The position numbers were made by a program, and so were the translations under genes. The notes below the pieces were generated by a model that had not been told where the DNA came from, ran no database searches, and worked only from the letters and a program-made list of their open reading frames with translations. From NCBI RefSeq assembly GCF_018139645.1, contig NZ_JAGSPM010000001.1:1-64000 (forward strand): a stretch of 64,000 bases of DNA. The letters are read 5' to 3'. The DNA is from Affinundibacterium baiyunense (GTDB lineage: Bacteria; Pseudomonadota; Gammaproteobacteria; Burkholderiales; Burkholderiaceae_D). Shown one piece after another: positions 62,247 through 64,000 of this stretch (positions are counted from its first letter, which is position 1; every line of letters starts with the position of its first letter).

Positions 62247-64000
62247 ATGTTGGCAAAGGATAATATTATTTTTTCATACTGGCGTAGCCTCATGCTTAGT
62301 TTGGCAGGCATGGTACTCCTATTTAGCGTGGCGAGTTCGGTGTTCGCGCTGGGGTTGGGAGAGCTAAGAGTTCGCTCGTCCCTAGGTCAATCTTTACTTG
62401 TTCACACGAATGTCGTTGGAGATGGCACTGAAACTCTCAATCCAAGCTGTCTGAGAGCTCGAGTGGTCTCGATGGATGGCGCATTTATTGCCAGCGCCAA
62501 TATCGCAATACATCAAAGACAAAAACAACGAGCGCTAAGCTTTTCGACGCAGCAAGCGATTAACGAGCCAGCGATTAATCTGATTATTGATATTAATTGC
62601 CAAACTCAGCTACACCGCGAATTTTCGATTTTATTAGATCCCCCGGATGTATCTGCTAATGCCGTCGGAATGCGTGACAGCTCGCCGTTTGCGAAAGAAG
62701 AAGTTAGTCAGGCTCAAGTCGCCAAGCTGGCGGGTGTGAATGAGCCAAGTTCGGCACCCGTGAAGGTGACTGAAAGAAAAAAGCGCATTGCTAAACCAGA
62801 GCTAGCTGGAGAGAGTTCGGGGAGTGGGCTCGCAAATTTTAGCGATGTTCCGAGTGAGAAGAAGCGAAGCGGCAAAAAGTCAGAATCTAAAGACGTGCTT
62901 AAGCTGTCGGATGAGGTGATTATTCCTAACTTGTCATCTGGATTACGGATGAGCGATGTTTTGAGCTCTGAAGTTGGTCAGCAATTGGTTCAAAACACCG
63001 AGGAGCTACGTGCTGCTCAGGCAAGAATGGCAGCGATTTTGCGAGATGAGCCATTTTCCACAGCGGCAAGCGCGGTTCCTCCGGGCGACAATGGCGCTGA
63101 GATCGCCAAGCTGAAATCGGAGGCTGAAAAACTGCGTCAACAAAATTTGCTGGATAAGTCGGCGTTAACGCAATTGCAAAGTAAGGTGGGTTTCGATTAC
63201 TGGGTGATTGCGCTTGCCATCATCGCAATTTTGGCAATCGTGGTGATCCTTTTCTTGCTTCTTTATATTCGTAAAAATTTGTCCTCCCAAAGTGCCACAT
63301 GGTGGGAAGGCGAGGATCAATTACAAGAGAGCCAGCCAGAGAAAATTGAAGATGTCATTAGTCATTTGCAGGCAAGTTACGAGGTAAATCCAGTTGGGGC
63401 AGTTTTAAATTCTGATTCTGCTCATAAACAGGGTAGTGATTCCAAGCCAGCATCAAGCTTGCTCGAAACCACCGATGCAGATCCTGATCAACGAATTACT
63501 GAAAATAGTAATTTCCAGCGCACGCCTAGTCTAGAAGAAACAAATAGCAGTATTTTTAACTTTTTTGCTCCGCGTGGAAACTCGGTCAAAGTTGAAGAGA
63601 TTTCAGATGTGACACAGGAAGCTGAGTTTTGGATTTCGATGAATGATCCTCAGCGCGCGATAGAAATTTTGGCTGCTCAAGAAGAAATAGAACATCCAGA
63701 ATCACCGCTGCCTTGGCTGTTCTTGCTTGATTTATATCGTACCGTAAATGATCAGCAAAAATATGATCGTTTGCGTGATCGGTTCATCGCTTTCTTTAAT
63801 GCCAATATTCCTGAGTTTGGTGCAGATCTGTCAGCAATTCCAAGTCGTCAATTAGAAGACTTTCCGCATTTGATGCAAAAGATTTGTGATGCTTGGAATA
63901 AAACCGGCATCATTCCCTATCTGGAAAGTTTATTGGTTGACGATAGAGAGGGAAAGCGAGCAGGTTTTGATTTGCCTGTTTATCGAGATATTTTGATGTT
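62247..64000 (+). CDS. FimV-like protein, 5' part (runs off the window)
   Basis: An open frame of 584 codons continues past 64000. The N-terminus has a signal anchor and the FimV-type secreted beta domain LGLGELRVRSSLGQSLLVH (about 36-55), then a basic/Ser linker and a short coiled coil (about 250-310: LVQNTEELRAAQARMAAIL, AEIAKLKSEAEKLRQQN). A transmembrane helix follows at about 319-342 (VIALAIIAILAIVVILFLLL). The cytoplasmic part has acidic linkers and TPR-like helices (PQRAIEILAAQEE, LPWLFLLDLYRT). No LysM domain is apparent between the N-domain and the coiled coil, unlike classical FimV. Likely role: polar hub for pili, motility or secretion. The start lacks a good Shine-Dalgarno. Confidence 0.8.
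   Translation, partial: MLAKDNIIFSYWRSLMLSLAGMVLLFSVASSVFALGLGELRVRSSLGQSLLVHTNVVGDGTETLNPSCLRARVVSMDGAFIASANIAIHQRQKQRALSFSTQQAINEPAINLIIDINCQTQLHREFSILLDPPDVSANAVGMRDSSPFAKEEVSQAQVAKLAGVNEPSSAPVKVTERKKRIAKPELAGESSGSGLANFSDVPSEKKRSGKKSESKDVLKLSDEVIIPNLSSGLRMSDVLSSEVGQQLVQNTEELRAAQARMAAILRDEPFSTAASAVPPGDNGAEIAKLKSEAEKLRQQNLLDKSALTQLQSKVGFDYWVIALAIIAILAIVVILFLLLYIRKNLSSQSATWWEGEDQLQESQPEKIEDVISHLQASYEVNPVGAVLNSDSAHKQGSDSKPASSLLETTDADPDQRITENSNFQRTPSLEETNSSIFNFFAPRGNSVKVEEISDVTQEAEFWISMNDPQRAIEILAAQEEIEHPESPLPWLFLLDLYRTVNDQQKYDRLRDRFIAFFNANIPEFGADLSAIPSRQLEDFPHLMQKICDAWNKTGIIPYLESLLVDDREGKRAGFDLPVYRDILM

Overview
The window reads as a contiguous piece of a betaproteobacterial chromosome. Gene content and order (ribBX-ribH-nusB, SRP RNA next to dnaX-ybaB-recR, a Burkholderiales-style type II secretion cluster, surE-pcm-nlpD-rpoS, divergent suhB/trmJ, a FimV-like gene) point to Burkholderiales. 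The moderate, fairly AT-rich base composition would suit an Oxalobacteraceae member such as Undibacterium; that assignment is inference from composition and protein flavour, not from a marker gene. Almost everything is core genome. The only mobile DNA seen is the 3' end of an IS3-family element cut by the left edge.

Layout. 1-0.1 kb: IS3 transposase tail. 0.4-3.7 kb: exported TolB-propeller/amidohydrolase fusion. 4-6.3 kb: ribBX, ribH, nusB. 6.4-8.7 kb: a DUF3224 gene, a lytic transglycosylase with a hairpin-rich leader, and long AT-rich spacers. 8.7-15.5 kb: ubiD, SRP RNA, dnaX, ybaB, recR and a class III CoA-transferase. 15.5-16.5 kb: marC and a DUF1289 protein. 16.8-28.8 kb: gspGHIJKLMNDEF-C followed by a uracil-DNA-glycosylase-fold protein lacking the catalytic Asp. 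29-34 kb: HD-GYP phosphodiesterase, then surE, pcm, nlpD, rpoS. 34-38.7 kb: rlmD, ppnN, cheV and a small protein. 38.9-45.9 kb: OPT and MFS transporters, an exonuclease-DUF1653 fusion, xdhC, dcd. 46-50.3 kb: DUF1501/DUF1800 pair and a PilZ protein. 50.5-58.5 kb: a basic amino-acid decarboxylase, rarD, mtfA, a secreted unknown, mutS. 58.7-64 kb: rhlE, suhB, trmJ and the 5' part of a FimV-like gene that runs off the right edge.

Functional threads. The T2SS genes form one tightly packed, frequently overlapping operon. Two c-di-GMP proteins (HD-GYP and PilZ) and an orphan CheV suggest motility/surface control. DNA maintenance is well represented (dnaX, ybaB, recR, mutS, dcd, an exonuclease and the UDG-like protein).

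No CRISPR array, prophage, toxin-antitoxin pair, tRNA or rRNA was seen, and no obvious new multi-gene system. The items most worth a second look are the five-hairpin leader of the lytic transglycosylase gene with an embedded 54-codon ORF, the catalytically altered UDG homologue at the end of the secretion operon, an A7 tract in dnaX where a -1 slip would yield a gamma-like product, a G9 tract early in the DUF1800 lipoprotein gene, and a shared AGGTAAAAT-N6-ATG arrangement at dnaX and surE suggesting leaderless transcripts.
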